Shown: positions 34,859 through 47,900 of the stretch, one piece after another
Layout of the letters: each line of letters opens with the position of its first letter
How positions within the stretch are numbered: position 1 is the first letter of the stretch
From: Rhizophlyctis rosea
Taxonomy: Eukaryota; Chytridiomycota; Chytridiomycetes; Rhizophlyctidales; Rhizophlyctidaceae
NCBI GenBank assembly: GCA_027596075.1
Contig: JADGJC010000033.1
Location: forward strand, 62,001 to 126,000
Reading direction: 5' to 3'
DNA length: 64,000 nucleotides
Notes under the pieces: generated by a model
Database searches by the model: none
The model's input: the letters and a program-made list of their open reading frames with translations, nothing else
What the model was told of the DNA's origin: nothing
Position numbers and translations under genes: made by a program

Positions 34859-36527
34859 ATGTACCAAAACTCTTTCCCCATGCGTCAAAAGCTAATACGC
34901 GGTGCATCGCTATGCGGACTAGTTCTTCTTATTATTCTCTTCCAAAAACATGGAGCGACATTAGCTCTCGCCATAGCAGACCTTCCCCTCTACTTCCACG
35001 TCCTTCTCCTCGTAAACCTGGGAATATGGTGCTGGGCATCCAACGTTCATATATTGTTCCTAAGCGGCATAGACGCGTACACAATATTACAAGAAGACAC
35101 GAAGCACTCGTCACATGACGACGACCGACGCGAGGGCGCCATAGGAACATCTGGTCGTGGGGGTTGGAGCTACCAGAACGTGTATGGCCTAGCCTGCGGA
35201 TTTACATTATCGACCTTTGTCAGTCTTTACGTGTTCACGAATGCCATCGAAAAATACGGAGAGGAGGGTGCTGAGATTGTGCCTACCCTGACGTATGCTG
35301 GGTTTTTGATCTTGACCATACTGCCCTTCAAGTTGTTCTTCTGGAGTGAGAGGATGCGATTTTTGAGGTAGATGGTTTGCTTCAATGTTCCGCTATATAT
35401 AGGAAACTGATAACGCTGGCCATATAGCTCATTGGCTCGAATCGCTTTTGGTGGCCTTCGCTCGGAAGTGTCTTTCAGCGATGTGATCCTTGCTGACATC
35501 CTGACATCGTTCTCGCGGGTGTTAGGAGATTTACAGCCAATCTTCTACGATCTGGCATTAGACGATGGTAGTCAAACGGCTGATTTGGTACAAGGGGAGA
35601 CCGGTTGGGACCCGACAACTCATGTTACAATCGAGCACTCCTACGGAATAATATGGCAAACGATTTCCCCGCTTTTAATTTGGTAAGGAGAACGATCCTA
35701 CGAATCCACAGCGATACATATATTGAATTTTAAATGATGACGATTCGAATATCCTAGTCTGCCTTTTCTTTTCCGACTGCGTCAATGCCTTGCTGAATAT
35801 AACCTTACGGCCGAACCGAAAGCCCGCAAACGACATATGGCCAATGCGATCAAATATCTATCATCACTCCCAGTCATTATGAGCAGCTTCGCAATCAACT
35901 ACTTGCGCCTGCACGGCGAACGGTCAGGAGACGTAATGGACCGGGCCGAGTTTGAGCGCACACTCAACTCGGCTGTTGGCATCTGGTATGGATTCAACCA
36001 TCATTCATTGGATTCCACTTCTTAAACCTGACGGTATTACAACCATGTTTTGCAGGATCATATTGTCCATTGTAAACTCACTCTACAGTCTGTACTGGGA
36101 CGTCGCCGTCGACTGGGCATTGACACAACCACCAAAAACCTTTTCATCACGCACTCTGATACCACACTACCTCCGTCGACACCTGCACTTCCCCAGATGG
36201 GTATACCACGCGGCGGTGGTATTGGATACGTTGTTACGGTTGACCTGGACTTTCAAAGTAGCATTACTCTATACCCTAGTCCGAGCCACCGTTTATGACG
36301 ATCCAATGCCTAGCAGTGTGGGGTTAGATGTTGCGTTGAAGGTTGCGGAAGTTTTGAGGCGGTGGATGTGGGTTTTCTTGAGGGTGGAGCGGGAGTGGGT
36401 GGAAAGGAAGTGGGGTGGCGATGATGGGGAAGGGGAGGAGGTTGCTGGGTTGGTGGAGAAGGGGTCGTGGCGATCGAGAGAGCGGGAAGATGATGTGGCG
36501 TCACCCATGAAGTTGGGACGGGACTGA
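34859..36527 (+). CDS. ERD1: EXS-domain membrane protein, ERD1-like
   Basis: Four exons (34859-35367, 35428-35682, 35758-35985, 36056-36527) give 487 residues. ERD1 is a Golgi multispanning protein involved in retention of ER and Golgi proteins and phosphate recycling, with the EXS domain shared with XPR1/SYG1. Several TM helices are visible (GASLCGLVLLIILFQ, FHVLLLVNLGIWCWASNVHI, GFTLSTFVSLYVFTN, GFLILTILPFKLFFW). EXS-type motifs include SFSDVILADILTSFSRVLGD, LPFLFRLRQCLAEY, HMANAIKYLSSLPVI and SLYSLYWDVAVDWALTQ. There is no SPX domain, which separates it from SYG1 and favours ERD1. The Gly/Glu-rich tail is unique to this protein. Confidence 0.88.
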
Positions 36528-36609
36528 ATATGAACCCAAGAGGTTCGATCATCACCCGACGATTGAATACTGGTATATTGGAATAGCGTCCACGTACAAC
36601 CACCATCTA

Positions 36610-37866
36610 TCATGAAGATTGTTCAACGGTACCGTTATCAAAAGTCCGTCTAAAGATGTCTCGCAAATCCTCGACAGTGTCCCACTCCTCTACCACCGCC
36701 GTGATTTGTTCCCGATAAACTGGATCCTCTATGAGTCTAGCAAACGATTTGCCTGTTCTTGGCAGAACCAGGTCCCGGCTGTCAAACGAAAGTTGATTTG
36801 TGATTTCTATCATCCAGATGTGATATGTACCGTACCTTGACAGTTTTGTTGATGGACAGAAATCATTTCGACCATCGCCGGCGTATACTAACCGACCATA
36901 TCCGCTAGCTGATTGTGCCACATGGTCTAAAAGTTCTTTACCTGTACGAGAACAGTGATGAGTGAGCATATGAGATGGCCCAGCAGCGTGGCAGAAGTCC
37001 CACCTTTGCAAATGTTTACAGCACACTGATTTGGACATCCGTGCGGTTCCGTCATGAGACGTTTCACATGTAAACATTTGTCGGAGTCGATCCATCCGGG
37101 ATTGGTGATGATTCGTGATACTAAGTGTCTGATCTTGTGTTCCTGCGGGTAAATATGATTCATGATGTTGGGTTGCAGATGTGTCATTATGCGTAAGCCT
37201 CGCACCTCTAGGATTTCTTCTATGTAGATTGTGTTGGCATCAGAAATGATGATGATCTCTGCCCCGGCTTTTGCTGCGATGTTTAATGCTTCTATCATGG
37301 GCGGTCTCTGTAAACCACGGATGGCGTTTGTAGATGGATCTAGCGAAGAGTCCTTCGTCACATACAAGTGGGACTTTTCTAACAGTTTTGATGATATCAT
37401 CGCTACTGAACCCTAATATCGTGAAACGCTGTTGTTAAATAATAAATGGGATATTTGTCCCACTCAAGGTGCTAGTCTTTTACCCACCAAGTTCATGAAG
37501 ATCTCCATGGAGTAGATTCTGAATAGATCAATGTTGATTGTGTTGTCAAAATCTGAAAGGCTGTGAAAATGCGACGTTTGGATATACCATTAAATCTGTC
37601 CATTGAACGGTGCTATGTAGCTCCTTCAGCTGCGGGTATTACATCAGTCTCGATTGGTCAGATGGAGTCGCTGCGTGCCCATATACTTTTGTTGTGAGCT
37701 GTGGTGCTAAGGTCTCGATAACAAAGCGGTCGGAGTCCTCTTCAACTATTGTGCTGTGAATAGAAGCTTTGTCACAATTTCCCAAGCGTCAAAACCCTTC
37801 GGCAAAGACCATATGATGGCAAACGTACCAGTCAAAATCAAATGCTACAAGGAAGGGCCGAGTCAT
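36610..37866 (-). CDS. PHOSPHO1/2-type HAD phosphatase
   Basis: Seven exons (37866-37829, 37753-37687, 37629-37588, 37518-37488, 37405-37004, 36941-36836, 36778-36610) sum to 284 residues. The family (putative phosphatase, HAD superfamily) dephosphorylates phosphoethanolamine, phosphocholine or pyridoxal phosphate. HAD motif I is FLVAFDFDCTIVEEDSDRFV with both Asp (DFD), split by the first intron. Motif II is EIIIISDANTIYIEEIL, and the last acidic motif is RLVYAGDGRNDFCPSTKLS. The Cys-rich insertion CLHVKRLMTEPHGCPNQC before VNICKGKELLD matches the CPxNxC block of PHOSPHO2. Substrate is not predictable from sequence. Four of the seven exons are under 70 bases. It is divergent with the K+/H+ gene. 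Confidence 0.88.
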
Positions 37867-38161
37867 TTTGGGCGGTTGTCGTGTAAAGGTGGAACACGGA
37901 GGATGGACAATCTCGTTGAATAAGAAGATGTCAAATTTCGGAGAGCTTCAAACCTGTCGCGCTACGTCATTCCAATAATTGATCTCTGTGCGCCACGTGT
38001 TGAACACCAACTGGCCATGACTCGGAGGTTGAAGTGAAGAGCCAAAAAGTGCCAAAAAAACTCTCGTTGCCATTGAACTTTGTAAACAAATTCTAATCTC
38101 CAACACTTCAAACACCAACGACCTCATTATATTACGTCTATCCTGTCTTCACATACTCGAA
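37867..38161. promoter_or_regulatory. Shared 5' region of phosphatase and K+/H+ protein genes
   Basis: A 295 bp gap between divergent ATGs. No clear TATA box. Bidirectional promoter use is inferred. Confidence 0.4.
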
Positions 38162-39052
38162 ATGCGCTTTCTCGTCTTACCTGTCAGCCGCACGCGGCAA
38201 CTGTGGCATATAAGCGTGGACCCTGCCTCACCGTTTTTCGCTGCACCACAATCAGCCAACGCCGACACCTCCCGTTTCAAACGTTATGTAGATAGAGGCG
38301 TGGCATGGGGCACCTCCCAATGGGACTCATTGTCAAAGTCCAAGGAAGGCTCCATATCAAATAAGGTTTACATTTACGGAAACAAAGTTCTAGATAGAGT
38401 AAACGCGGACGAGGTTTTCTTGAAGAGCGTACCTTCAATTCCCAGTGCGTTGCGAGAAAACGGTCTAGATAGTATGGTGGTATGTTTATATGCTGAGCGC
38501 AATATCCTTTCTCTGGTTCATCACGTTTAAACTCCCTCCTAGGTCCCTGTCACAATACCCAGTCGCCTTGACGCCAATCAACTGGAAACAAATCTTCAAA
38601 CCCTTCTCGCACATCGCGTACCCTATCACCAACGGTATCTCCGCCTTTCCGCCCTCTGGATCCCCCTGACCCTCTGCTTTACCGTCGTTCCCGGTCCAAA
38701 TATACCTTTGTTCTGGAACCTTTTCCGATTGTACAGCCATTACAGAGCATCGGAGGGGGCCAAGACATTGCAGGAGCTTAAGACAAATAGGCGCTTCGTG
38801 TATCAACCCAGCTCGGAATTGGAACAGGAACTGAAGGATTGGGATTGGGACAAAACTGAATTTATCCCTTCGCATGTGGTAAAACAGCTGGTGGGGAAGG
38901 GTTTCGGTAGCCCTGCCTTGGAGCGAGAAGTAGAGCGCATTATCATACAGACGCAGAGTAAAGATAGTAAGACTAGTGATGGGAATAGATCGGAAACAGC
39001 GAAGAGGGAATTGCCATCAGAGGTACCGCACGCACCAGAAAATAAAGTGTGA
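38162..39052 (+). CDS. Mitochondrial K+-H+ exchange-related protein
   Basis: Two exons (38162-38479, 38543-39052) encode 275 residues. The family (Mit_KHE1, yeast YDL183C) is linked to mitochondrial K+/H+ exchange and volume control in the inner membrane. Family blocks are present: FLVLPVSRTRQLWHISV at the N-terminus, RGVAWGTSQWDSLSKSKEGS, a hydrophobic segment (LWIPLTLCFTVVPGPNIPLF) and WNLFRLYSHYRASEGAKTLQ. The C-terminal ~100 residues are charged (LEQELKDWDWDKTEF). No classical cleavable presequence is obvious, which is also so in relatives. The donor could alternatively be 3 bases upstream, removing one Val at the junction. Confidence 0.88.
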
Positions 39053-39795
39053 TGTGGCCTTGGTATGGGAGCTCCATCAATAGCTGACACATCTATGTAG
39101 TACGTAATTCACTGTATATAGTCATAATCGTCAGATGCAAGTAATCCGTCAGTAAACAGAGCAGCTGCATATCTTGCACATCTGGGCACATCACAGGCTA
39201 TGAGAGGGCTGGTGATTGGCTGGAATATTCTGTGCCACCATCCCACTATGCCTGCGCCTCCGGTCGGTGTGAGCATGATGGTGAGGCGCAGCACGGGCCT
39301 TCCCAAAATGGGAAATGAAGGGGGGAAAAGGGTGCAACATGCAATTTGAATTTCATGAAAGGACCCTGCTGGCTGCTGCAGCTGAATTCCCTCCCCTAAA
39401 ACCCCGCAGAGCCTGTGCGCAGTTCATATACTACCACTCCGTTCCGAATATTTACCTTCATGACCACTCGCTGGTGCTCTGAGCATCGTTGATCAAGGTT
39501 TTATCTTCACTGAGTTCATAAAGGCTTTTCTTCGTGAGGCAGATCAGTACTGCAGAACCTCGCCTTCTTGCCAGCACGAAATCGGCACCAGCCTTGCTGC
39601 AACGGAAACTTCTTGCCACTTGTCCCCGCTCCCAGTTGACTTCCCACACAACAACGTCGGTTACGGCGCTCAGGTACGGCGAACATTGAACTTCCCTGAT
39701 TCACAGCAAATATTGAGTTTTGCACAGCCTAGCCCTTTTTGCCTTGAAGCACAGACTATCGTGCTTCAGCGAGTCAACGACTTCCTCAGACCGCA
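39053..39795. other. Intergenic 5' flank of Argonaute gene
   Basis: No supported gene. The Argonaute 5' UTR, possibly with an upstream exon, should lie here; I could not identify it. Confidence 0.4.
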
Positions 39796-42700
39796 ATGTC
39801 GGAGACTGTCGTTTTCCCACGGCGTCCAGGCTTTGGCACAACGGGCCGAACAATCCAAGTGCGCACGAACTTCTTTCCCGTCCTATCGCTTCCTGGTCAA
39901 GATATCATTCAATATGAAGTCCACGTTGCCCCCGATGCCAATCCCCGTACCAATCGACGGTTGTATGCTTTGTGGGAAGACTTGAACTCAAACGGCATTC
40001 TGAAAAACACCAAGCCTGTTTACGATGGTCGGAAATACATATATGCACCGCGAGCATTGCCATTGAAAGACAACCAGGCTAATTTCACTTTGGAGTTGCC
40101 GGATGAAGAAGAAGACCTAACGAGGCCAAGACAGTGAGTCTATCCTGCCGCTGGAATCTCTGCGCATGACCTGTTAATCCGCATTCGACAGGTATCGTCG
40201 CGGACCTCGGAAATTCCGGGTCTCCATCCGCAAAATCGCTGAAATCAACATGCGTCGATTACATCTCTTCTTGGAAGGAAAATCTTTCGAGGCACCGCAT
40301 GACGCTATTGCTGCGCTGGATATCCTTCTACGGCATCGCCCATCCATGCTATACACAACCGTTGGACGTTGCTTCTACACGCCCGAAGGAGCTGCTCTCA
40401 TAGCCAATGGTGCGGAGTTGTGGCAAGGCTTTCACCAGTCCGTGCGACCATCCCCTCAGAAGATGTTGCTCAATTTGGACGTTTCCGCGACTGCATTCTT
40501 TGAGCCAGGTACGTTGCATGCCGTCTTTTTTAGGCTATATGGTACTAATACCATCTCCAGGGCCGCTGGTGGATATCGTCGCAAAAGTCTTGGGCAAGAA
40601 GCATGCGGATGAGATCAGGCAGCCTCTAACTGAACGTGATCGTCAAAAGGTGGAAAAGGTGTTGAAAAATATCAAAGTTATTACGACACATCGCGGCAAC
40701 AGCAGAAGAAGGTGGAAAATCGCCAAATTGACCACGTACTCCGCCAGTCGAACAATGTTCCCGATGAAGGAGGAAGGCGGACGGGAAGAGAGTGTGGCGA
40801 ATTACTTCCTACAGCGTTACGGGGCACCTCTTCATTACGAACACTTCCCATGCCTAGTGGTTGGGGATCCGTCTAAGCATATATACCTGCCGATGGAAGT
40901 GTGTCTGATCATTCCCGGCCAAAGGATTCTGCGGAAGCTCAATGAAAAGCAAACAGTATGTTGTACTGACTTCTCGACTCCGGCTGACCTATGCTCACCA
41001 TCTTACATCTATATTCAGGCGGACATGATTCGATTCACCTGCCAACCTCCGCATGTTCGGTCCAACAAAATCTCAAACGGGTTCAACCTGATGTTGACGG
41101 AGGACAACGAATACCTGCAGGATTTCAACGTTCGGCTGGGACGGGAGATGGCCACGGTCAACGCCAGAGTTCTTACAACACCGATGCTCTCTTATCATCC
41201 TTCCTCTCGAGAACCAGTCATCGCACCACGCGAGGGAGCTTGGAATTTGCGCGACAAGAAGGTGGCCCAGGGCGCCACATTGTTCTCATGGTCCGTGGTG
41301 GTGTTCGGTCACGAGAGGGATATACCAGTGCAAGCGGTGCAGAAGTTTTTGCGGGAACTCATCACGACATGTCGCGATACGGGGGTGGATGTGCGCAATA
41401 TGGCACCGCCCATTCGCCATGCGAATCCGCAGGGAAACATTGAGACCATTCTCAAAACGTCTTACATGGATGCAGGCAGTGCGGTCAGCCACAGGCCTCA
41501 GCTTGTGTTTTGTGTACTGCCAAACACTGGGGTCCCACTGTATGCCGAGATCAAGCGGGTGGCGGACACCGTCATTGGTATCGCGTCACAATGTGTGCAA
41601 GCTAAGCGTAAGTCTGGTAAATTCGACCGGTTGATCGCCACTCTCTAAATTGCATCGTTCAGATGTTTTCGCGGCCAAAAAGCAATACTGTGCGAATGTT
41701 TGCCTGAAGATCAATGTGAAGGTAACATTTTCAGGGTCCTTTTCCCATACTTGACAATCTTTGACAACCTTGTACAGCTTGGCGGGATGAATGCTTTCCT
41801 AGCAAATCAGCAGCTACCGTTTGTGTCAGAAAGACCTACAATCATCTTCGGTGCCGATGTAAGTCATGTGCTATATTGCCTGTGTTGACCTGTTGCACTG
41901 ACATCCATCTGCCAGGTCACACATCCTTCTCCGGGAGATCCATCCAAACCATCAATCGCCGCACTCGTGGGTGAGTAAAGTGTCAAATGGTTAGGACAGT
42001 AGTCAACGGCTAATCCTTGTGCAGGAACCATGGATGCACAATGTTCGAGATATGCGGCATCTATACGAATACAAAGAGGTCGGCAGGAGGTTATCAAAGA
42101 CCTTGACGGGATGGTTGTAGAATTGCTTCGCACATTCTACCAATACTGCGGATCGAAACCGATGCGGATTGTCTTCTACCGTGATGGTGTGTCCGAGGGG
42201 CAGTTCCTGGAAGTTGCTCGCGAGGAAGTTGCGTCTATCAGGAAGGCGTGCTTGACGCTAGAAGGTACGATGCAGGATTTTGCCTTGATTTGTACAGTGG
42301 ACTTATTTTGGGACGTTTCCAGCGGATTTCAAGCCAACCATCACATACCTCATCGTGCAAAAGCGGCACCATGCTCGATTCTTCCCACTGCGGAAGGAGG
42401 ATGCGGACAAGTCTGGGAATGTGCTGCCGGGTACCGTTGTGGAAAGCGGTGAGTGTTCTGGAATCGATGATCTAAGTCATTGGCGCTTCAGCCATCTAAT
42501 GCCACCTTCTTCCAATCAAACAGGGATCACACATCCGTCAGAGTTTGGTATGTGCCAGGAGTCAAAATGTGTCGATGCATGGTCAGTACTAACAAAACAT
42601 GACCTCGCAGACTTCTACCTGGCGTCACACCCCGGGCTGCAAGGAACATCAAAGCCAACGCACTATCATGTACTTCATGATGAGAATTCATTCACCGCGG

Positions 42701-43093
42701 ATGCAATGCAGGAGCTCACGTACCGTTTGTGCTACTTGTACTGTCGGGCCACCCGAGCCGTCTCTGTGTGTCCACCAGCGTAGTACGTGCCGTTTGCCAC
42801 TCCTTCCTATTTAAATTTGTACTGATCAGTCTCCTAACCCTCATTCAATCAGCTACGCTCACTTGGTCGCGGCTCGAGCGCGGTTCCACTTCATCGGCGA
42901 GCAATGGTCTCAAGACGAGAGCGAACGGCGTCTGAGCAGTGTCGCACCCGGCATTCTGGGCGCGGGGCCGGCCATTCCTGTTCCGCTGGTGAATGTTGGT
43001 GTTCAAGGCGAAGGGGCAGTGGAATTGATGGCTGGGAACTCAAATTATGGCCATGTCAAGCCGGAGTTGCAAAGAGTCATGTATTTCATGTGA
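39796..43093 (+). CDS. Argonaute protein (RNA interference)
   Basis: Twelve exons (39796-40133, 40192-40508, 40561-40955, 41019-41607, 41663-41721, 41778-41858, 41916-41970, 42025-42264, 42323-42448, 42524-42547, 42611-42782, 42853-43093) give 878 residues. Argonaute binds small RNAs and cuts or silences matching transcripts. Domain order is normal: N domain from [14 protein letters not shown], the L1/DUF1785 block [22 protein letters not shown] ([20 protein letters not shown]), MID and PIWI. The slicer tetrad looks intact: Asp593 of [12 protein letters not shown], the Glu-finger region [12 protein letters not shown], the Asp of [11 protein letters not shown], and the His in [14 protein letters not shown]. 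The end VMYFM matches the canonical C-terminus. One exon is only 24 bases. The N-terminal start is the least certain part. Confidence 0.94.
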
Positions 43094-44927
43094 AGGGGCA
43101 GCGGAGATGGTTCTGATCGGGCAGCGAATAGTTTGGGAAAGGCTTCGTTTTTAAGTTTATTGTGATTTGTTCTTTTTTTCTTTAGTGATTTGTTTTTCTG
43201 TTATTACTTGGTTGGGATGTGGCGGGGACATGCTGGATTGTGCTTGTTTTTCCGTTGTTGGCCCCGTTGATTTGTATGATACTTTTTCTTTATTGTCATT
43301 GACAGCCGGTTTGTGTGCTGTCATATGATGAATAGTGAATGCTGCTTTGATATTTACATTCTTGGGGACGAATTGCAGGATGTGTTATGACTGTAGTTCT
43401 GTCAGTGGGCTTTCAGGTTGATTCGAACTGTGAATGTCGTGGCGGCCAGATCGTAGAAAGCAGCGCGACAACTTGTCCGAAAAGTGGACATTCGCCATTG
43501 TGATTCAGCGTTGGCATGCTTTGCAGTGGCATGCTCCGAAATGCAACTTGAGTGAATTGACTTGCCTATCGTGATTGTTTTGCAAATAACTGCAAAATCA
43601 GTTGATGGATCCGACTGTTCCAAGGTGAGTCGTTGCTAAGAGACACCTGGAGAGAAATCGATCGGTCTCTGGTATAATCGACGGAGTCGAGAAGTTTGAA
43701 CCTTACGCTGATTCAGTTGACGCGACCACTCCCTCGAACAATCCATCATAAGGGCTCCAAATCTTCGCGACAGCTTATAACAAACTGTCTCTGAAGCTCT
43801 GAAGGCTTGAGAGTCATGCTCATCCCCTCAACGAGCCATTCGCTCAGTCGACCTTAGACATTCGCGGCTTTCCTTTTGCCATCATCTGTCCCATTCAAAG
43901 ACCAAAAAAATTTTCGGACATGGTGGGTCTTCTGGTCTTGTGCCAATGTTTCGTCACCAGCAACCCCTGCGGCACCAGGGTGATTAGCCTCGTCTGAACT
44001 CATGCAGGTTGACTCCACCGGTAACTCTTCACACACTTCCAACACTATAGGAACTCACAGGATTTACAGTAGGCGCGTTTCGGCATTGGAAGTTACGCAA
44101 AGTGGGACACCAGGCTGCGTTGACGCGTGTCGTATGTTGAGTGGACATAGCAATCTCCTCAGACATTTTGATGGAAGGCCGGAAGATGACCTCCACCAGC
44201 GATCAAATCGGAAGGTTCCAGCGTGGGACTGCACGAAAGCAGCACGCCTAAAACTCCTAAATGGGGCAGGAAACTTCGAATGGAATTCGGAATCAGAATT
44301 TATCCAGAAGTGGCGTTCGATTCGGACATCACGGCCGGAGTTGTGAAACTCCTGAAATTCCAACTCCTGGTGTACTGCCGGCTCCGCGGGTGACATGCAA
44401 TTCCTCCTCTCCGGCGGAACAGTGACTGCCGATGACGAAAAGAGCCCTTCACCGGCATGGCAATTTTCCGGCCGGGCTACAGATTCTCCCAGATCTTGAA
44501 TGTTGGAATCTGGGAGTTGGTCGGTGACCGTCGGATGGGCGGGCCACGTTCGAAGTCTCCTCTCGAGAATTATTGTTTTATCTTACAGCTGCCCAGCCGC
44601 TATCGGTATTACCGGAACTTGCTCAGCCGAAACTGACTTCACTCCGTGAACAGCGGGAGTTTGTCAGAGTGTATGTAAGTAGGCCGTCTTCATTTTCTAG
44701 GCAGTTGCCGCGCTTTCCCCGGAGCAAACGCGTCCTTTGCGCAGCGTGCGCAGTCAAACTTTTATAAAGGCCTCCCTCGTTCAAACGACCCCTAACTTTT
44801 CCACCCTCATACCCATATCATCCTCCAACGTGGTCCTTTCTCACCTCAATTCATATTCGGCACGCCAGCATCCCGTCTATCATCTCATCAAATCACACCA
44901 TCGACTCCTCCAATCGCAAAACTCAAC
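43094..44927. other. Intergenic, with TATA-like element before the ABC gene
   Basis: About 1.8 kb with a T-rich Argonaute 3' flank and no supported gene. A TATA-like TTTATAAAG lies at ~44760-44769, ~160 bp before the ABC transporter ATG, after a C/T-rich tract. Confidence 0.45.
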
Positions 44928-47900
44928 ATGTCCAACGAGGCCCCAGGGCACGACGTCGAACTGCACGACTTCCCGGAAAGCCAAGAGGAGGCGGGTGCCT
45001 ACGTTGACGCCGGAGACGACGATGCCCGCAACCTCAATGAAATCTCTGCACCCGTCGGTCTTCCCATCGGCATGAACCCAGCAGGCATCATCACCGACGG
45101 GGGCATCAAGGAATATTCAGCAGTACGGCAGTCATTTGAAGAGAAGGCGGAGTTGAACGAACTACAGCACAAAGCAGACAGGGCTCCAGCACCGGAGGAG
45201 AAGCATGCAGAGCTGTCGGATGTGACGGTTGAAAATGAACCAAAGGCTACTTTGATTAAGCCTGGGAAGGAGGAACAGAAGAAGATTTCATACATAACAT
45301 TGTTGACACGCTTCTCAACACCAACCGAGAAGTTGTTGATGGTCGTTGGATGCATTGCGGCAACTGGTAGGTCTCAGTCTCACTTCGACAACAATATGTG
45401 TTTGATTGGCACTAACATCTTATGAAGCTGCCGGTGTGATCTTGCCCCTAATGACAATTATCTTCGGTGACTTGACAAATTCTTTTGGTGCCAAAACGCT
45501 CGGTTTGCCCGTTGAGGACTTCCAAGGTTCAGTTAACAGGTGAGTTGTGGGCTTTTACATTTGCATTCATGAGTTCAGCTTGGCTGACACAATCTTGTCT
45601 ATCATTAAGGACCACATTGAAATTCATCTGGCTCGGTATCGGCATGTTCTTCGCTACATACATCTACATGTCAACCTGGCTCTACACCTCCGAAAACATC
45701 TCCCACCGTATTCGTGAAGCATACTTAGCTTCCGTCCTCCGTCAAAACATCGGTTACTTTGATGCTGCTGGGTCTGGTGGTGGTGCCGTATCCACACGTA
45801 TCATCACGGACACGCAGTTGGTTCAGGACGGAATTGGGGAGAAGTTCCCTATGTTCTTCATGAACTTCGCATGTTTCATCGCGGGTTTTGTTGTCGGTGA
45901 GTGAAGTCCACTTGAGCAATATGATTTGGACATGTTGATAACACTCATTGTTTTTCCAGCCTTCACTAACAGTTGGAAACTTACGCTTGTGCTGTTGTGT
46001 TGCGTGCCTTTGATTGGTGGTGCCGCCGCGGTCATTGGTAAATTCGCGGGCAAATACACCCGCGAAGGTTTGGCTCAATACGCTGTGGCTGGTGATGTCG
46101 CCGAAGAGGTGAGGTTTCCATTCTTTGTTATAACACATTTGAGTGGTTGTCATGCAGAATGTACTGAACTTATTTTGTTTCACTTTCAGGCATTCGCATC
46201 TATCCGTACCGTTGCTGCGTTCATGGCGTCTGAAAAGCTTGCGCAGAAATACTCAGCGTTCCTTGCCACTGCCGAAAGAGCTGGTATCAAGAAACAGGCC
46301 GTCATCGGAGCAGGGTGGGGAACGATTCAGTTGGTTATTTACTGCACATACGCGTAAGTACCTTCACTTATATTTATATTTGTCAAACGGAGTAGTGGAG
46401 CTAATCGCGGTGGTCCCCATTCCCAGGCTTGCCTTCTGGTATGGTGGGAAACTGATCGTATCAGGAGATCTCGAAGTGGGAGCCGTCATGACAGTCTTCT
46501 TCTCCGTTCTTATCGGCGCTTTCGCTCTTGCCGGAACTTCCAGTGAAGTTACCGCCTTCAGTTTCGCCGTTGGCGCTGGTACCGGATTGTTTGCTGCCAT
46601 TGACCGTGTTCCCCCAATCGACTCCAAATCAAAGGAAGGCTTCGTTCCGCAAAGCGTCTCCGGCCGCATTCAAGTTGAGCACGTCAAATTCCGTTACCCG
46701 TCCCGTCCCGAGGTTGTCATCCTTCATGACATGACTCTTACCATTGAGCCCGGAACAACATGCGCTTTAGTTGGATCCTCCGGAAGTGGAAAATCTACCA
46801 TCATCCAGCTCCTCGAACGTTTTTACGACCCGGAGAGTGGTACCATCCATGTCGACGGCCAAGACATAACGAAATTGAATGTCAAGTGGTTGCGTCAACA
46901 AATCGGATACGTCACCCAGGAGCCCATTCTTTTCAAGGGAACGTTGTGGGAAAATGTCGCGGACGGATTGATTGGCACCCCCGATGAGCACCTATCTAAG
47001 GAAGAGAAGTTGCCGAAGATTATTGAAGCTTGCAAGTTCGCCAACGCTCACAACTTCATTACGGCATTGCCTTTGGGGTACGATACCATGATTGGTGAAA
47101 GAGGTCTGCTCCTATCTGGTGGTCAGAAGCAGCGTATCGCCATTGCCCGTGCCATTGTCAAGGACCCGAAGGTTCTGTTGTTGGATGAGGCAACTTCTGC
47201 TCTGGACACCGAGTCGGAGAAGCTGGTATGTACTTCATTGAGCACATTCTGTATTTGAAGACTTTTTCTGACCGACCCTCTCCAATCATTCTTCTCCAGG
47301 TGCAAGAAGCATTGGATCGTGCCGCCCAAGGTCGTACCACCATCGTCATTGCCCACCGTTTGTCTACCATCCGCAACGCCGACCAAATCATCGTCATGGA
47401 CCAAGGAAAGATCATCGAAGTCGGCACGCACGACTCCCTGGTAGCGAAAGAAGGTGGTTTCTACGGCCGTCTCGTCGAAGCACAGCAAATTTCCGCAAAA
47501 CAACACGAAACGGACGAGAAGGAAGGCAAAGTCAAGCCCGAAACCCCCATTGACCCCGATGCGCCCATCGCTCTTGACGGCGCTGATGCCAAACCCGGTA
47601 CCCTCCAACGCCGGCCTTCCCGCTCCAAGTCCGTCCATTCCATCCGTAGTACCCGTTCACGCAAATCTCGGTTGAGCGTAAAGAGCGCGACCAGCGCTGC
47701 GCACAGCGGTTGGGTCTTCTGGCGAACAATGCAGATGAACAAGCCGGAGTTCCACCTCATCCTCTTGGGCCTGATCTTCGCATGCATTACTGGTGTTACT
47801 CAACCTGTTTTTGCCGTCTTATTCGGTAAAATCATCCTTGCGCTCTTTTTGGCCAAGGTTGATCCAAGTGGGCCGAACTTTTGGGCTGGAATGTTCCTTG

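Noticed and set aside
43400..43480. TTCGAAT string suggesting a tRNA T-loop on the minus strand
   Set aside because: The 5 bases on either side do not form a stem and no D-arm or anticodon arm is found.
43094..44927. Transposon remnant in the longest intergenic region
   Set aside because: No terminal repeats, target-site duplication or transposase/reverse-transcriptase motifs were found.
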